This document shows positions 13,212 to 21,037 of a DNA stretch of 21,539 bases, in pieces. The notes under the pieces were generated by a model, which made no database searches, was not told the DNA's origin, and was given only the letters and a program-made list of their open reading frames with translations. A program made the position numbers and the translations under genes. Numbering within the stretch: position 1 is the stretch's first letter; each line of letters begins with the position of its first letter. Origin of the DNA: Gammaproteobacteria bacterium (GTDB lineage: Bacteria > Pseudomonadota > Gammaproteobacteria > Pseudomonadales > Pseudohongiellaceae); NCBI GenBank assembly GCA_002684935.1, contig NYWC01000010.1, positions 39,668 to 61,206 of the forward strand. The letters run 5' to 3'.

Positions 13212-13411
13212 TACTCTTTCTTTCCGCTACCTAAGAATAATCCAAACGCGCCGGTCAACGCGCCAGTCATAACTGAAACCAATCCTGCCTGTTCAAGGGT
13301 GGGTGTGTCAAGAGTCATGAACCACTCAACAACTCGATACGTCATTACGAGCATTGCTAACATTAGCAACCGTGGGATGATACGCCATTCGTTTAATTGT
13401 TGAGGGTTCAT
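13211..13411 (-). CDS. Small two-segment membrane protein, holin-like
   Basis: A 66-aa protein with two membrane segments: about residues 13-32 (IPRLLMLAMLVMTYRVVEW) and 41-62 (GLVSVMTGALTGAFGLFLG). They are joined by a short TLDTPTLEQA loop, with a basic GSGKKE end. Similar proteins starting MNPQQLNEWR and containing a DTPT/DPTNEQAG loop are common beside 3TM holins in phages. They may act as holins or as antiholin partners. The function is inferred from topology and position. The start is an ATG whose gene ends against the ATG of the 3TM holin gene. Confidence 0.78.
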   Translation of the reverse strand: MNPQQLNEWRIIPRLLMLAMLVMTYRVVEWFMTLDTPTLEQAGLVSVMTGALTGAFGLFLGSGKKE

Positions 13412-13423
13412 ACTTTTGTGTTC

Positions 13424-13615
13424 CTAAATGGTAATCGCAGCTTTATCGTCAACCTTCTTCACAGGAGGCTGTGCCAATACGGGGCGTTGATTGTGTTGTG
13501 ACTTAAAGAACTCGTCCCAGCGACCAGCCCATTTAGAGATAGGCATACCTTTGTCAGACATTCCCTTTCCAACTCCTTCATGTTCAGATAGTAGTTTAAT
13601 AGTTAGAAAGGTCAT
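13424..13615 (-). CDS. 63-aa phage protein of unknown function
   Basis: A short frame, MTFLTIKLLSEHEGVGKGMS then DKGMPISKWAGRWDEFFKSQ and HNQRPVLAQPPVKKVDDKAA. ATG 13615 has GGAGAAG eight bases upstream. An inner ATG at 13561 (MSDKGMPISKWAGRWDE) has GGAG eleven bases upstream and would remove the first 18 residues, so the start is uncertain. WAGRWDEFF is a small conserved-looking patch. It lies between portal and the holin cluster with a 33-base gap after the portal gene. I do not recognise the family. Confidence 0.65.
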   Translation of the reverse strand: MTFLTIKLLSEHEGVGKGMSDKGMPISKWAGRWDEFFKSQHNQRPVLAQPPVKKVDDKAAITI

Positions 13616-13640
13616 TGTAGCTTCTCCGTGCTAGGATGTG

Positions 13641-13662
13641 AAGAGACTCATTGTCGTCTCTT
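13641..13662 (-). other. RNA hairpin over the portal stop codon
   Basis: On the minus strand AAGAGAC and GTCTCTT form a perfect 7-bp stem (arms 13656-13662 and 13641-13647) with an eight-base loop that contains the portal stop TGA. No T tract follows, so it is not a classical terminator. It could affect message stability or translation of the gene after portal. Confidence 0.4.
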
Positions 13663-16077
13663 GTTCATTTCTCTCAAAACTGCGATGTCTTCTTGGGTTT
13701 CGATACGCTCTCGGTTTACCTCCGAGCGATCTTCAGCGATGCCCTTGGTCAAGTCCATGCGATCATAAGCCTGCTGGTTCTGCTGCTGAAGCCTTGCCTG
13801 CTCCAGCATTGCGTCCACTTGGTCTTTCGCCTGCTTGCGTTGCTGGTCAGCCGCGGCCAACTGAAGCTCGGCTTGGCGAATACCAACCAGAGGATCCTGC
13901 TGCTGTTGCGGTGCCAGTGAAGGAATAATCTGTTGTGTCAATTCTGCAACACGTGCAGCGACCATTGCTTCCATTGCTTCGGGCGGCAGCATCTGTCCAA
14001 GCTGTGCAACCTGCTCGGCTACCTGCTCACGTGCCATGTAACCGATACGCTGCTGGATGTTCGCCAACAGCGGACCAAGGAACTGGGGTGCTCCTTGTAC
14101 CATGGGTGACTGCATAAACACGATGTGCGCCTGGATGTGAGCCATGTGGTTCTGACCAGGAAACGCTTGGATGGGTTTTGTGTTCAGCACCAATGCCTGC
14201 TCCATAGCCGGATCGATTGGTTGCGGTTGCGCTGGTGCTGGCAACAGTGCTTCGATGTTTTTGACTTCCAAAGCTTCGTACATACGGCGGTAAGCTTCCT
14301 GAAGATTGTGAATCTCCGGATTGCTTTGTGCCATTTGAAGCTGAGTCTGTGCCAAGCTCAAACGCTGTGCCATGGAGAAGATGTTCGGGTCAGAGACCGG
14401 CATCACATCTACACGGGCATCAAAGTCAGCCTGTACAATCTGTTCGCCTGCCGAAGTGGCATAAGGGTATGCCTCAACAGTGTCCGCAAAAATCAGTGAC
14501 AGTAGACGAAACTCCTGACGCTGTGCGTAGTGCATCCGTTTGTGAATCGCACTCATCACACGAGAGCCGCGCTCTAACAATGCAACAGTTGTACCAACCG
14601 GAGCATTGGCGTTCATGTCACCAATTGCTTGATCAGCGATCGCCGCATAGCGACGGCCGCTGTCTACGATTACACCTAACAGTTGACCCAAAGTACCCGA
14701 CGGTTCTTTATACGGCAGCGGGACGATAGCGTTACGAAGATCCCCACCAGGGGCATCGATGTCACGGAACTCACCGGGGTTCAGCGGTTCATCATCATTA
14801 CGAATGCGAACACCACGAGCTTTGAATCCTGCCGGGAGGTTAGACAACGTTCCCGCATCGATTAGCTGGCGCAAAATCGACGTAGCGGCTCGGGAGAGTC
14901 CTCCAATCATATGGATGAGACCGAATCCATAGAAGCCCAAACCCGGCAGGAACTTGTAGTGGACAAAGGTCTGCATCGGCTTGCGCTGCGGATCTTCTTC
15001 GTCCCAGTTACGGACGATGGAGAGAATAGTGCCGCTATCCTTCTCCATCGTTACAACGTACGGCAGCTTCAGGCCAGTTGGCTCACCATCAGCATCCGTG
15101 TCCTCAAAGCCTTCCAAATCCAAATAGGTTTGTATCTCTAGGATTGTGTAAACATCATCACCCATCGCGGATGGGCGTACGCCTTGCAGTTGATCTTTCT
15201 TGTCCTGCAACTCTCCGTCATCTTCCATGCCCGAAGATCCAAGATCCACGTCACGATAAACGGTAGCCAACTGCATCTTAACAATGTCGTTATCAGACAT
15301 CTTCATGACGTGTGTAATACGTTCAGCCGTACGGATGTCTGTGGCGTAGTAAGGAACAACCACATCCTCGGCCGGTACAAACTTGGACACCGCACGTTGA
15401 CGCGCCAAGTCGAAATAAACTTTCTTAAATGTCGAACCACTCAACGGCAGGTGGAACAACATCTGATCCATGTCCGGATCATACTCTTCCATCACTTCCG
15501 TGATCTGGTAGTTCATAAACTGTTCAACGCGATTTGCTTGTTGAACAACTTCAGGTGTTTCATTACCCACGCATATCGTACGAACAGGGCCACCCGCTGG
15601 TAGCATTTCCTTGTATGCCTGTGCTTGGAACTGGGTCACCGACTCCGAGATGAGGGGGTGCGTAACTCCGGTTGCCCCGGCGAACGGTTCGTCACGCTCT
15701 TCGTAGTTGATACCCAGTAGGCCGAGACCCTTTGTTAAGGCTTCTTCCCACTCGCTGCGGGACTCCATGTCGTCGTCGAATGAAGCTCCGAGATCCGAGG
15801 ACAGTGATCCCAGGATACCGTCGTCAAGAATTTCAGAGAGGTTTGCCGTGTGACTATATTCTTCTTCCGTCAAAACCTCAGTCGGGTCTGCGTCCAAGAA
15901 ATCCGCGGAGCCGTCTTCGTTCATCTGGAGAATCATCTCCTCCAGTACTTCATCCGTGAGACCCGGAACTTGGCCCTCGATCTCAATTGCAGTTTCGGCA
16001 GAGGGATCTAACGCGGGGCCACCGGCACCCATCGCTTCTTCAATCTGACCACCAAAAGGATTTCCTGTTTGTGACAT
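13648..16077 (-). CDS. Portal protein, P22-type
   Basis: An 809-aa protein, long for a portal, with the layout of P22/SU10-type portals. An acidic N-terminal region (residues 1-95) precedes the clip and stem. Then come ATGVTHPLISESVTQFQAQA (about 132-152), KEMLPAGGPVRT, PLSGSTFKKVYFDLAR and VPAEDVVVPYYATDIRTAER. HYKFLPGLGFYGFGLIHMIG and RQLIDAGTLSNLPAGFKARG follow. The last 150 residues are a Gln-rich helical barrel-like tail (ELQLAAADQQRKQAKDQVDA). It would form the twelve-subunit ring for DNA entry and exit. It lies after the terminase and the 817-aa protein, the usual packaging cluster. Stop TGA sits in a hairpin. Confidence 0.92.
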   Translation of the reverse strand: MSQTGNPFGGQIEEAMGAGGPALDPSAETAIEIEGQVPGLTDEVLEEMILQMNEDGSADFLDADPTEVLTEEEYSHTANLSEILDDGILGSLSSDLGASFDDDMESRSEWEEALTKGLGLLGINYEERDEPFAGATGVTHPLISESVTQFQAQAYKEMLPAGGPVRTICVGNETPEVVQQANRVEQFMNYQITEVMEEYDPDMDQMLFHLPLSGSTFKKVYFDLARQRAVSKFVPAEDVVVPYYATDIRTAERITHVMKMSDNDIVKMQLATVYRDVDLGSSGMEDDGELQDKKDQLQGVRPSAMGDDVYTILEIQTYLDLEGFEDTDADGEPTGLKLPYVVTMEKDSGTILSIVRNWDEEDPQRKPMQTFVHYKFLPGLGFYGFGLIHMIGGLSRAATSILRQLIDAGTLSNLPAGFKARGVRIRNDDEPLNPGEFRDIDAPGGDLRNAIVPLPYKEPSGTLGQLLGVIVDSGRRYAAIADQAIGDMNANAPVGTTVALLERGSRVMSAIHKRMHYAQRQEFRLLSLIFADTVEAYPYATSAGEQIVQADFDARVDVMPVSDPNIFSMAQRLSLAQTQLQMAQSNPEIHNLQEAYRRMYEALEVKNIEALLPAPAQPQPIDPAMEQALVLNTKPIQAFPGQNHMAHIQAHIVFMQSPMVQGAPQFLGPLLANIQQRIGYMAREQVAEQVAQLGQMLPPEAMEAMVAARVAELTQQIIPSLAPQQQQDPLVGIRQAELQLAAADQQRKQAKDQVDAMLEQARLQQQNQQAYDRMDLTKGIAEDRSEVNRERIETQEDIAVLREMNKRRQ

Positions 16078-16083
16078 AACTAC

Positions 16084-18537
16084 TTATAACACCTCTTTGC
16101 CCATTGAGCCAATGCCTTTCATGACAAGGCCACCTTGGGCATACCCTTGAATTAACGGCTTACCCGTGCCGCGCTCTTTCGGAAACTTGATCATCGTAGC
16201 GGGGAACTCGGCTCCTGGGAGCTTCGTTGTACTAACCTCGATACCCGGATACCGTTCTTTCAATCGCTTGATCACAGCTTCCGGTGCATCCTTATACCCA
16301 ACCTTAAAAGCCTCGGGCATGTCTCCGGTACCACGACTAGGCACAGAAGCAATGTCCCGATAGTCTGGAAGGACAACACCGTTTAGTCTTGAGTTGCTCA
16401 ATGCACGTTCGAACATCGTCTCGTAAACAAACTGAGTTGTATCATTCAATGAACTAAACGGCATCGACGGGTTGATCGGGTTGATTTGGTTTCGACCACG
16501 TCTTCCAGAGCGGACTTGCAGATAGTAAAAAGCCATGCTGTCTTCATCTGCCGTCTTCATCCGACGCTCGTATTCTTCTCTCTTCAACCTACTGGAGGCT
16601 GCGATGGAATCACTAGAGTCGTATGTGCTTTCAAGCGCGTCTATTCTTTTCTCTAGATTCTTTATGCGCGCTTTACCGCTTACCATGTTTTCCTTGTCGC
16701 CCTTTAAGATTCTCTCCCTCATCACAGGAGAAGCGTCTTTCAAGGAAGGGTGCTCTACACCGGAAATCTCTCGTTCTTCGTAACGATCAAGCCGCGCGTG
16801 TTCTTCTTTTACTTTTTCTCTTAGCTTCTCCGCTTCTTCGAGAGAACGACCGGCTTCTTGACGTGCTGTCGTAGCTTTACGATCCATTTCTTCATATTTA
16901 GAATAAAGCTCTTGGAACTTCGGGTCTTCTGCACGTTCAACTACTCGCGGAGACATTTGAGGAAGCACCTGCATATCAACGGCATCTATCGCTTTGTTTT
17001 GAGCACGAGACGCGTCTCTCATCAAAAGGCTTAGACCTCCCTGTAGATCAGTAGTTTCAAGAGTACGGAAATCGGTCAACTTATTAGCAAGGGCCTTGTC
17101 TTCAGCACCACCGCGCCTGTTAACAGAGGTAGCGAGATCATACATCAGGTTGTTGCTTGAGCTCCAAGCAGAGGCCAGTTCCCCCTCCGCATCTCTTAGC
17201 TCACGCACAGTCTCAGCCACAAGATCGGGGTCGTTGGGGTGCATCTTTACTCGGTTGTCCAAGAAATCAATCTTGTCCTTGTAACGCTGTGCATGGGTTC
17301 GAAGACGCTTCGCAGTGCGGCGCATTGTTTCAGCCCGATCCCCAATGATCTCGTATCTGCTGTCCGCCAATACACCTTCAATAAGTTCAGCGGCTTCTTC
17401 TGCCTTGGGGGTAGAGGCATCTGCAAGTACACGAGCATTACGAGAAGCGGACTTAATCGCCTTCATCGTCTTGCTGGGGTCCTTGGCATCCAAGTTGTTC
17501 TGGTAGGTCTTGAACAAATCAGACTGCACTTCCTCAATCAGTTCCACACGACCAACACCCGGCTCCATGTACTCTGATGTACGAGCGTGGGCAAGCTCAC
17601 CACGAGATCCTTTGAACCCACCCATTCCATGAGTTCCTGCTGTGGGGAACTCGGCGGATACTTCTGGGTTTTGATTCCGGAAAACAACCTCGCTGTAGTT
17701 GACGTGTTTTACCGGATCGTACTCGCTCGTACCCTCGGCAAGCTCCATAATACGCTGCTGACCTGCATACGTCGTGTCTTGACCCGCGCGAGACTCGACA
17801 GTTATCTGCGGAGCGAAACGCTCGTGCTGTGCAACCAGTTCTTCTTTGGTCACATTCGGTTTGCGATCAAGTAGAGCCGTGATCCCCGATGCTTCCATCT
17901 GGTCGTTCGTAACACCGCGCTTGTTCAGTTCTTTTACAACCTTCTGCTTGTCCCATGGGTTCGCGCCCATGCCAATCGATTCGAGTTCCTGGCGAACCTT
18001 GGACACTGAAGTGATATCGGACCTATCAACCAGTTTTTCTTCGTCGTAGTCAACGAGGTACTCTTCATCGAAGATGGTGTTCTCTGCTTCGGGTTTGATA
18101 CGAGCACGTTCCTGGGCAGGGGCCTTACGCGCTTCACGAGCAGCTTGCACCGCTTCAGCTAAACCATCGTCGTCCATCGGAGGACCACCATTGCCACCAA
18201 GGCCACGTAACCCACGACGCAAAGGACCACCAAAAAGAGGGATCGCAGAAAGGGGAACACCAATACCGGTAAGGAAACCCGGGTCTTCTACAAAATCAGC
18301 ACCAGCAACAGCGACACCAGCAGGTCCACCCAAGACATCCGTGGCTCTCACCACAGGGGCTTCTTCCGGACGTGAGAAACCAACTGCACCAGCCAAGTCA
18401 CGAGCTACGGGTCGCGAGACCCCCGCTCTATCAACCATGAAATCCTGTAGTTGAGCACCAATGCCCTCAAGCAGGCCAGGCTCATACGGACGAAGCGTGC
18501 CAAACGCCGGACTGTTTTTGGTTGGTTTTTCAGCCAT
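16084..18537 (-). CDS. Large internal or ejected protein candidate (817 aa)
   Basis: The start is ATG 18537, which overlaps the terminase stop as TGATG. A TTG one codon earlier is less likely. Residues 20-110 are Ala/Gly/Pro-rich with hydrophobic patches (AGVAVAGADFVEDPGFLTGI, PLFGGPLRRGLRGLG). Near 282-340, NYSEVVFR, FKGSRGELAHARTSEYM and VELIEEVQSDLFKTYQ recall a domain of large phage and mobile-element polyvalent proteins whose signature is an E-[IV]-Q-S-D segment. A second part at 692-735 (SMPFSSLNDTTQFVYETMFE, NGVVLPDYRD) fits its C-terminal half. Long coiled coils (about 400-680) separate them. The C-terminus is FPKERGTGKPLIQGYAQGGLV-like. An activity is not established. Encapsidation and injection are inferred from size, position and domain type. 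Confidence 0.82.
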   Translation of the reverse strand: MAEKPTKNSPAFGTLRPYEPGLLEGIGAQLQDFMVDRAGVSRPVARDLAGAVGFSRPEEAPVVRATDVLGGPAGVAVAGADFVEDPGFLTGIGVPLSAIPLFGGPLRRGLRGLGGNGGPPMDDDGLAEAVQAAREARKAPAQERARIKPEAENTIFDEEYLVDYDEEKLVDRSDITSVSKVRQELESIGMGANPWDKQKVVKELNKRGVTNDQMEASGITALLDRKPNVTKEELVAQHERFAPQITVESRAGQDTTYAGQQRIMELAEGTSEYDPVKHVNYSEVVFRNQNPEVSAEFPTAGTHGMGGFKGSRGELAHARTSEYMEPGVGRVELIEEVQSDLFKTYQNNLDAKDPSKTMKAIKSASRNARVLADASTPKAEEAAELIEGVLADSRYEIIGDRAETMRRTAKRLRTHAQRYKDKIDFLDNRVKMHPNDPDLVAETVRELRDAEGELASAWSSSNNLMYDLATSVNRRGGAEDKALANKLTDFRTLETTDLQGGLSLLMRDASRAQNKAIDAVDMQVLPQMSPRVVERAEDPKFQELYSKYEEMDRKATTARQEAGRSLEEAEKLREKVKEEHARLDRYEEREISGVEHPSLKDASPVMRERILKGDKENMVSGKARIKNLEKRIDALESTYDSSDSIAASSRLKREEYERRMKTADEDSMAFYYLQVRSGRRGRNQINPINPSMPFSSLNDTTQFVYETMFERALSNSRLNGVVLPDYRDIASVPSRGTGDMPEAFKVGYKDAPEAVIKRLKERYPGIEVSTTKLPGAEFPATMIKFPKERGTGKPLIQGYAQGGLVMKGIGSMGKEVL

Positions 18538-20018
18538 CAATAATAATTCCTGCGCCGCCGGGGTTCGTAGTCATCCTCTTCGTCTTCTTCGAGAGACACA
18601 AGACCACCCTGGCGAAAACGAATTAAAGCCATGGTCATACTATCACAAAAGTCATCATGTTCGCCATTAGGAAATGATGCAACCTCTTCTATAACCTCTT
18701 CCGCGAACTTAGTATCAGGAACCCAGACTCGCCCAGCTTCAAAGATAGGAGAGACCATGTGCATCCGGGTGGTCTTATCAACGCCACCACCTCCCCGTCT
18801 TCGGCCGGGAGCGAACGTATTGACCGGGATGTTAATCCGCATGAGCTCGTCGGCAAGAGGTGTGCCACTCGCCTTGGCTTCGATAAGAACCATGTCCGGC
18901 TCCCAGTATTCATACTCCTCGGTGGCAACTTCTTTAAGCTCCGGGAAATTGTATCGGTCTTTTTTCGCGTCGAGCAAAATGATGTGGTCAACGCCGTCCT
19001 CTTCCGGGTCAAACACGCCCCATGTCGTGATAGCCGTGTAGTCCGCTGTTTCCTTTTTTGAAAACGCGGTGTCGTAAGATTGTAATACATATTTGAGCCT
19101 CGGTACCTTTTCCTTTTCCCATGTGCGCCACCAATCGCGCTTGATCATGGCTACTTCCTCGGATGTCGGATCTTGTTGCCACTGCGCGTTCCACTTGGTG
19201 GGTGACAATGATGACTTCACCCCCAGTAGTTCTTCCTTTTTCCAAAACTCAGGCCACAATGGGGACCCGGACGGAAGTATCGCAGGAAATTCTACCACCT
19301 CCCATTGATCCGCCATAGTATCTTTTGATTGCTCGTTCAGTAACCTGCCCGTCAGGTCTTTCTTCGACCAGCGGGTTTGCACGATAATTATGGTTCCCCC
19401 CGGCTGGAGACGTTGTCGGGGACCCGAGGTATACCATTCGTATGTGTTGTCATACGCGGTAGACGACAAAGCATCTTGTTCCGAGTGCGGATCATCGATG
19501 ATCAGCAAGTCCGCACCACGACCAGTCATCGCCGCGCCAACACCAGCAGCAAAGTACTCGCCTTTCTGCTCAGTCTCCCAGCGACCAGCGGCCTGACTAT
19601 CAGCCTTGAGCCTAGTATCAGGGAAGATCTCTTTGTATAGCGGGTCATCAACAAGGTCACGAACCTTACGGCCGAAGCGGGTAGCTAGTTCGGTGTTCAT
19701 CGTTGCCTGAATTATTTTCAGCTTTGGGTTTCTGCCTAAAAACCAGGCAGGCATTAAGTATGATGCTAGTTCACTTTTAGAGTGCCGGGGTGGCATGTTT
19801 ACGATCAGGCGTTTTAGTTCCCCCCGGGCAACTTTTTCAAGCTTTTCGGAAATCACACGGTGGTGGTTCCCCTCAATGAAATTATCATACACGTGGTGAG
19901 CGAAAGCCATAAACTTCTCTTTCGCTTCAGCGCGGCGATGCAGGACTTCTTGCTGTTCTTGCAGGGCAAGGATCTCTAGCAGGTCTTCCTGGGGGATAGC
20001 GTCTAATGCTCGGCTCAT
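18537..20018 (-). CDS. terL: Terminase large subunit (DNA-packaging ATPase/nuclease)
   Basis: A 493-aa protein with both terminase domains. ATPase: a Walker-A-like NMPPRHSKSE (residues 74-83), Walker B LLIIDD (171-176) and the coupling-type IIIVQTRWSKKDL near 210-222. Nuclease (RNase H-like): SYDTAFSKKETADYT with D316, LIEAKASGTPL with E380 and GEHDDFCDSM with D455/D456/D459. It cuts and drives phage DNA into the procapsid through the portal, which is encoded two genes downstream. The ATG at 20018 has only a weak ribosome site. No small-subunit gene is recognised: the 256 bases upstream hold no gene, and the plus-strand genes beyond are not obviously a small terminase. The C-terminal DYEPRRRRNYY tail is basic. 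Confidence 0.95.
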   Translation of the reverse strand: MSRALDAIPQEDLLEILALQEQQEVLHRRAEAKEKFMAFAHHVYDNFIEGNHHRVISEKLEKVARGELKRLIVNMPPRHSKSELASYLMPAWFLGRNPKLKIIQATMNTELATRFGRKVRDLVDDPLYKEIFPDTRLKADSQAAGRWETEQKGEYFAAGVGAAMTGRGADLLIIDDPHSEQDALSSTAYDNTYEWYTSGPRQRLQPGGTIIIVQTRWSKKDLTGRLLNEQSKDTMADQWEVVEFPAILPSGSPLWPEFWKKEELLGVKSSLSPTKWNAQWQQDPTSEEVAMIKRDWWRTWEKEKVPRLKYVLQSYDTAFSKKETADYTAITTWGVFDPEEDGVDHIILLDAKKDRYNFPELKEVATEEYEYWEPDMVLIEAKASGTPLADELMRINIPVNTFAPGRRRGGGGVDKTTRMHMVSPIFEAGRVWVPDTKFAEEVIEEVASFPNGEHDDFCDSMTMALIRFRQGGLVSLEEDEEDDYEPRRRRNYY

Positions 20019-20201
20019 GCCCGAATGATATTACGTTCCAATGAATTTATCAATCTAACTAATACACGCGCATATGTTAACTATGCACCCGCAAATATGG
20101 GGGTGGGGGGTCTTTAGAATCGTTCTAGATAATCCGACCCCGAACCAAGTTACCCCGACGGCGGCGCGAGATAAGGCGGCGAAAAAAGATTATTTATTTT
20201 C

Positions 20202-20217
20202 TGTCAAGCTATTGACA
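20202..20217 (+). promoter_or_regulatory. Operator-like palindrome over the -35 box
   Basis: TGTCAA-GCTA-TTGACA is a perfect 6-bp inverted repeat with a 4-base spacer. Its right arm is the -35 element TTGACA. It shares TGTCA/TGACA half-sites with the second palindrome 25 bases downstream (centre to centre). A repressor bound here would block polymerase. The protein is not identified. Confidence 0.65.
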
Positions 20218-20240
20218 TCTATTTAATGACAGTTTAATGT
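20212..20240 (+). promoter_or_regulatory. Sigma70-like promoter for the rightward small-gene block
   Basis: A perfect consensus TTGACA (-35, 20212-20217), a 17-base spacer and TAATGT (-10, 20235-20240, three of six consensus positions) face the gene at 20275. The -35 spacing is ideal. The transcript would start near 20247, leaving a short leader that includes the AAGGAG ribosome site. Host RNA polymerase recognition is inferred. Confidence 0.7.
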
Positions 20241-20243
20241 CAT
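20226..20243 (+). promoter_or_regulatory. Operator-like palindrome over the -10 box
   Basis: ATGACA-GTTTAA-TGTCAT is a perfect 6-bp inverted repeat with a 6-base spacer that covers the -10 element. Its half-sites are the same as in the upstream palindrome but point outwards in the opposite order. An outer TTAATG...CATTAA repeat (20223-20252) encloses it. Confidence 0.65.
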
Positions 20244-20274
20244 AGACATTAACCAGCAACAAGGAGTTATTGCT

Positions 20275-20478
20275 ATGAATATCAAAGACCAAACATTACG
20301 CAAGCGGTTCGCCGCTGCTAAAGAAGCAAAGGCAAAGGCAGACAAAGAGTTTGCCGCGCTGCGCGCTGAAGTCCTGAACCGCGGTTCGCGTGAAGGGCTT
20401 TGGACTATCACGCTGCGCGACCGCGCCGCGTATCATGTCGACGCTGGCACTCAGCAAGTCGTCAAACTTTTAGGATAA
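20275..20478 (+). CDS. 67-aa early-region phage protein of unknown function
   Basis: A short protein, MNIKDQTLRKRFAAAKEAKA, then KADKEFAALRAEVLNRGSRE and GLWTITLRDRAAYHVDAGTQ. An N-terminal basic helix or coiled coil (residues 4-34) precedes a small beta hairpin. AAGGAG lies eight bases before the ATG, directly behind the promoter. It is the first gene of the rightward block, so it may be an early regulatory or host-takeover protein, or even the repressor for the nearby operators. It has no clear helix-turn-helix, so this is speculation. Family not recognised. Confidence 0.72.
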   Translation: MNIKDQTLRKRFAAAKEAKAKADKEFAALRAEVLNRGSREGLWTITLRDRAAYHVDAGTQQVVKLLG

Positions 20479-20488
20479 GGAGAATATC

Positions 20489-20962
20489 ATGTCATTGAAT
20501 TGGAATTTAGCAGACGTAAGAGACGAAGTGTGTTGGAGAAAAAGCACGGAGACGTGGCCAGACAAATGGGATTGCTCCGATGAGCAACGCGCCGCAGGCC
20601 TAGAATTCATGCACCCGGCGACCGATAAACTTGTTTGGGCAACCATGGCCGTCGGTATGCCGACCATCAAGGAAGAAAACTATCTCGAGTTTTTCTGCCG
20701 CGTTCAGATATATGAGGCACTGATGGGCAAGATGGGCTGGCACACCGAAGGGTCGGCCCCGTTTTGGACTGAGATGGACAAGCATCTCGGCTGGGAGTGG
20801 CGCGAAGGCGAAAGCTGGCTATCGAAGGTCGAGGTTATTCACGCAAACATTGGGCTTGGCACCAATGCGACGCGAGAGACCCGAACCCAGTTTGTCAGCC
20901 GCATCACCAAGCGGTTCAAGGAAGACTATGAACGCATCATGAAGCGCAAACTAGAAGCATAA
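20489..20962 (+). CDS. Conserved phage early protein of unknown function
   Basis: A 157-aa protein, MSLNWNLADVRDEVCW, then FMHPATDKLVWATMAVGMPT, then EENYLEFFCRVQIYEALMGK and, near the end, NIGLGTNATRETRTQFVSRI. The elements MSLNW, P.T..L.WATMAVG, E....EF..R...YE and GL.TNA form a pattern I remember from many phages and prophages in early regions, with no assigned activity. It is helical and soluble, with many Trp. AAGGAG lies six bases before the ATG, and the gene follows the 67-aa gene by ten bases, so they are co-transcribed. A hairpin terminator follows it. Confidence 0.82.
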   Translation: MSLNWNLADVRDEVCWRKSTETWPDKWDCSDEQRAAGLEFMHPATDKLVWATMAVGMPTIKEENYLEFFCRVQIYEALMGKMGWHTEGSAPFWTEMDKHLGWEWREGESWLSKVEVIHANIGLGTNATRETRTQFVSRITKRFKEDYERIMKRKLEA

Positions 20963-20968
20963 ACACGG

Positions 20969-20997
20969 GGCGCGGCTGGACATCTGGCCGCGCCTTT
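20969..20997 (+). terminator. Probable hairpin terminator after the 157-aa gene
   Basis: GGCGCGGC (20969-20976) pairs perfectly with GCCGCGCC (20987-20994) across a ten-base loop, and a short TTT follows. The stem begins seven bases after the TAA. The T tract is short, so termination may be partial. The next gene, at 21038, may be read through or use its own start. Confidence 0.65.
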
Positions 20998-21037
20998 GCT
21001 ACTATTTACTGTCAATCAATCAACGGGAGTTTATCAA

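Larger units (their letters stand above)
20019..20274. other. Divergent intergenic control region
   Basis: No gene is seen in these 256 bases between the leftward late operon and the rightward early block. It contains a G-rich run (GGGGGTGGGGGG at 20099-20110), a 5-bp inverted repeat TAGAA-TCG-TTCTA (20115-20127), an A/T-rich stretch (20182-20200) and the plus-strand promoter with operators. No convincing minus-strand sigma70 promoter was found for the terminase operon, although TAATAT lies about 15 bases before the terminase ATG. A packaging (pac/cos) site could also lie here, but nothing in the sequence proves it. Confidence 0.6.

Noticed and set aside
20128..20160. Possible tRNA T-arm-like GGTTCGGGGTCGG on the minus strand of the intergenic region
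   Set aside because: No acceptor, D or anticodon stems could be built around it.
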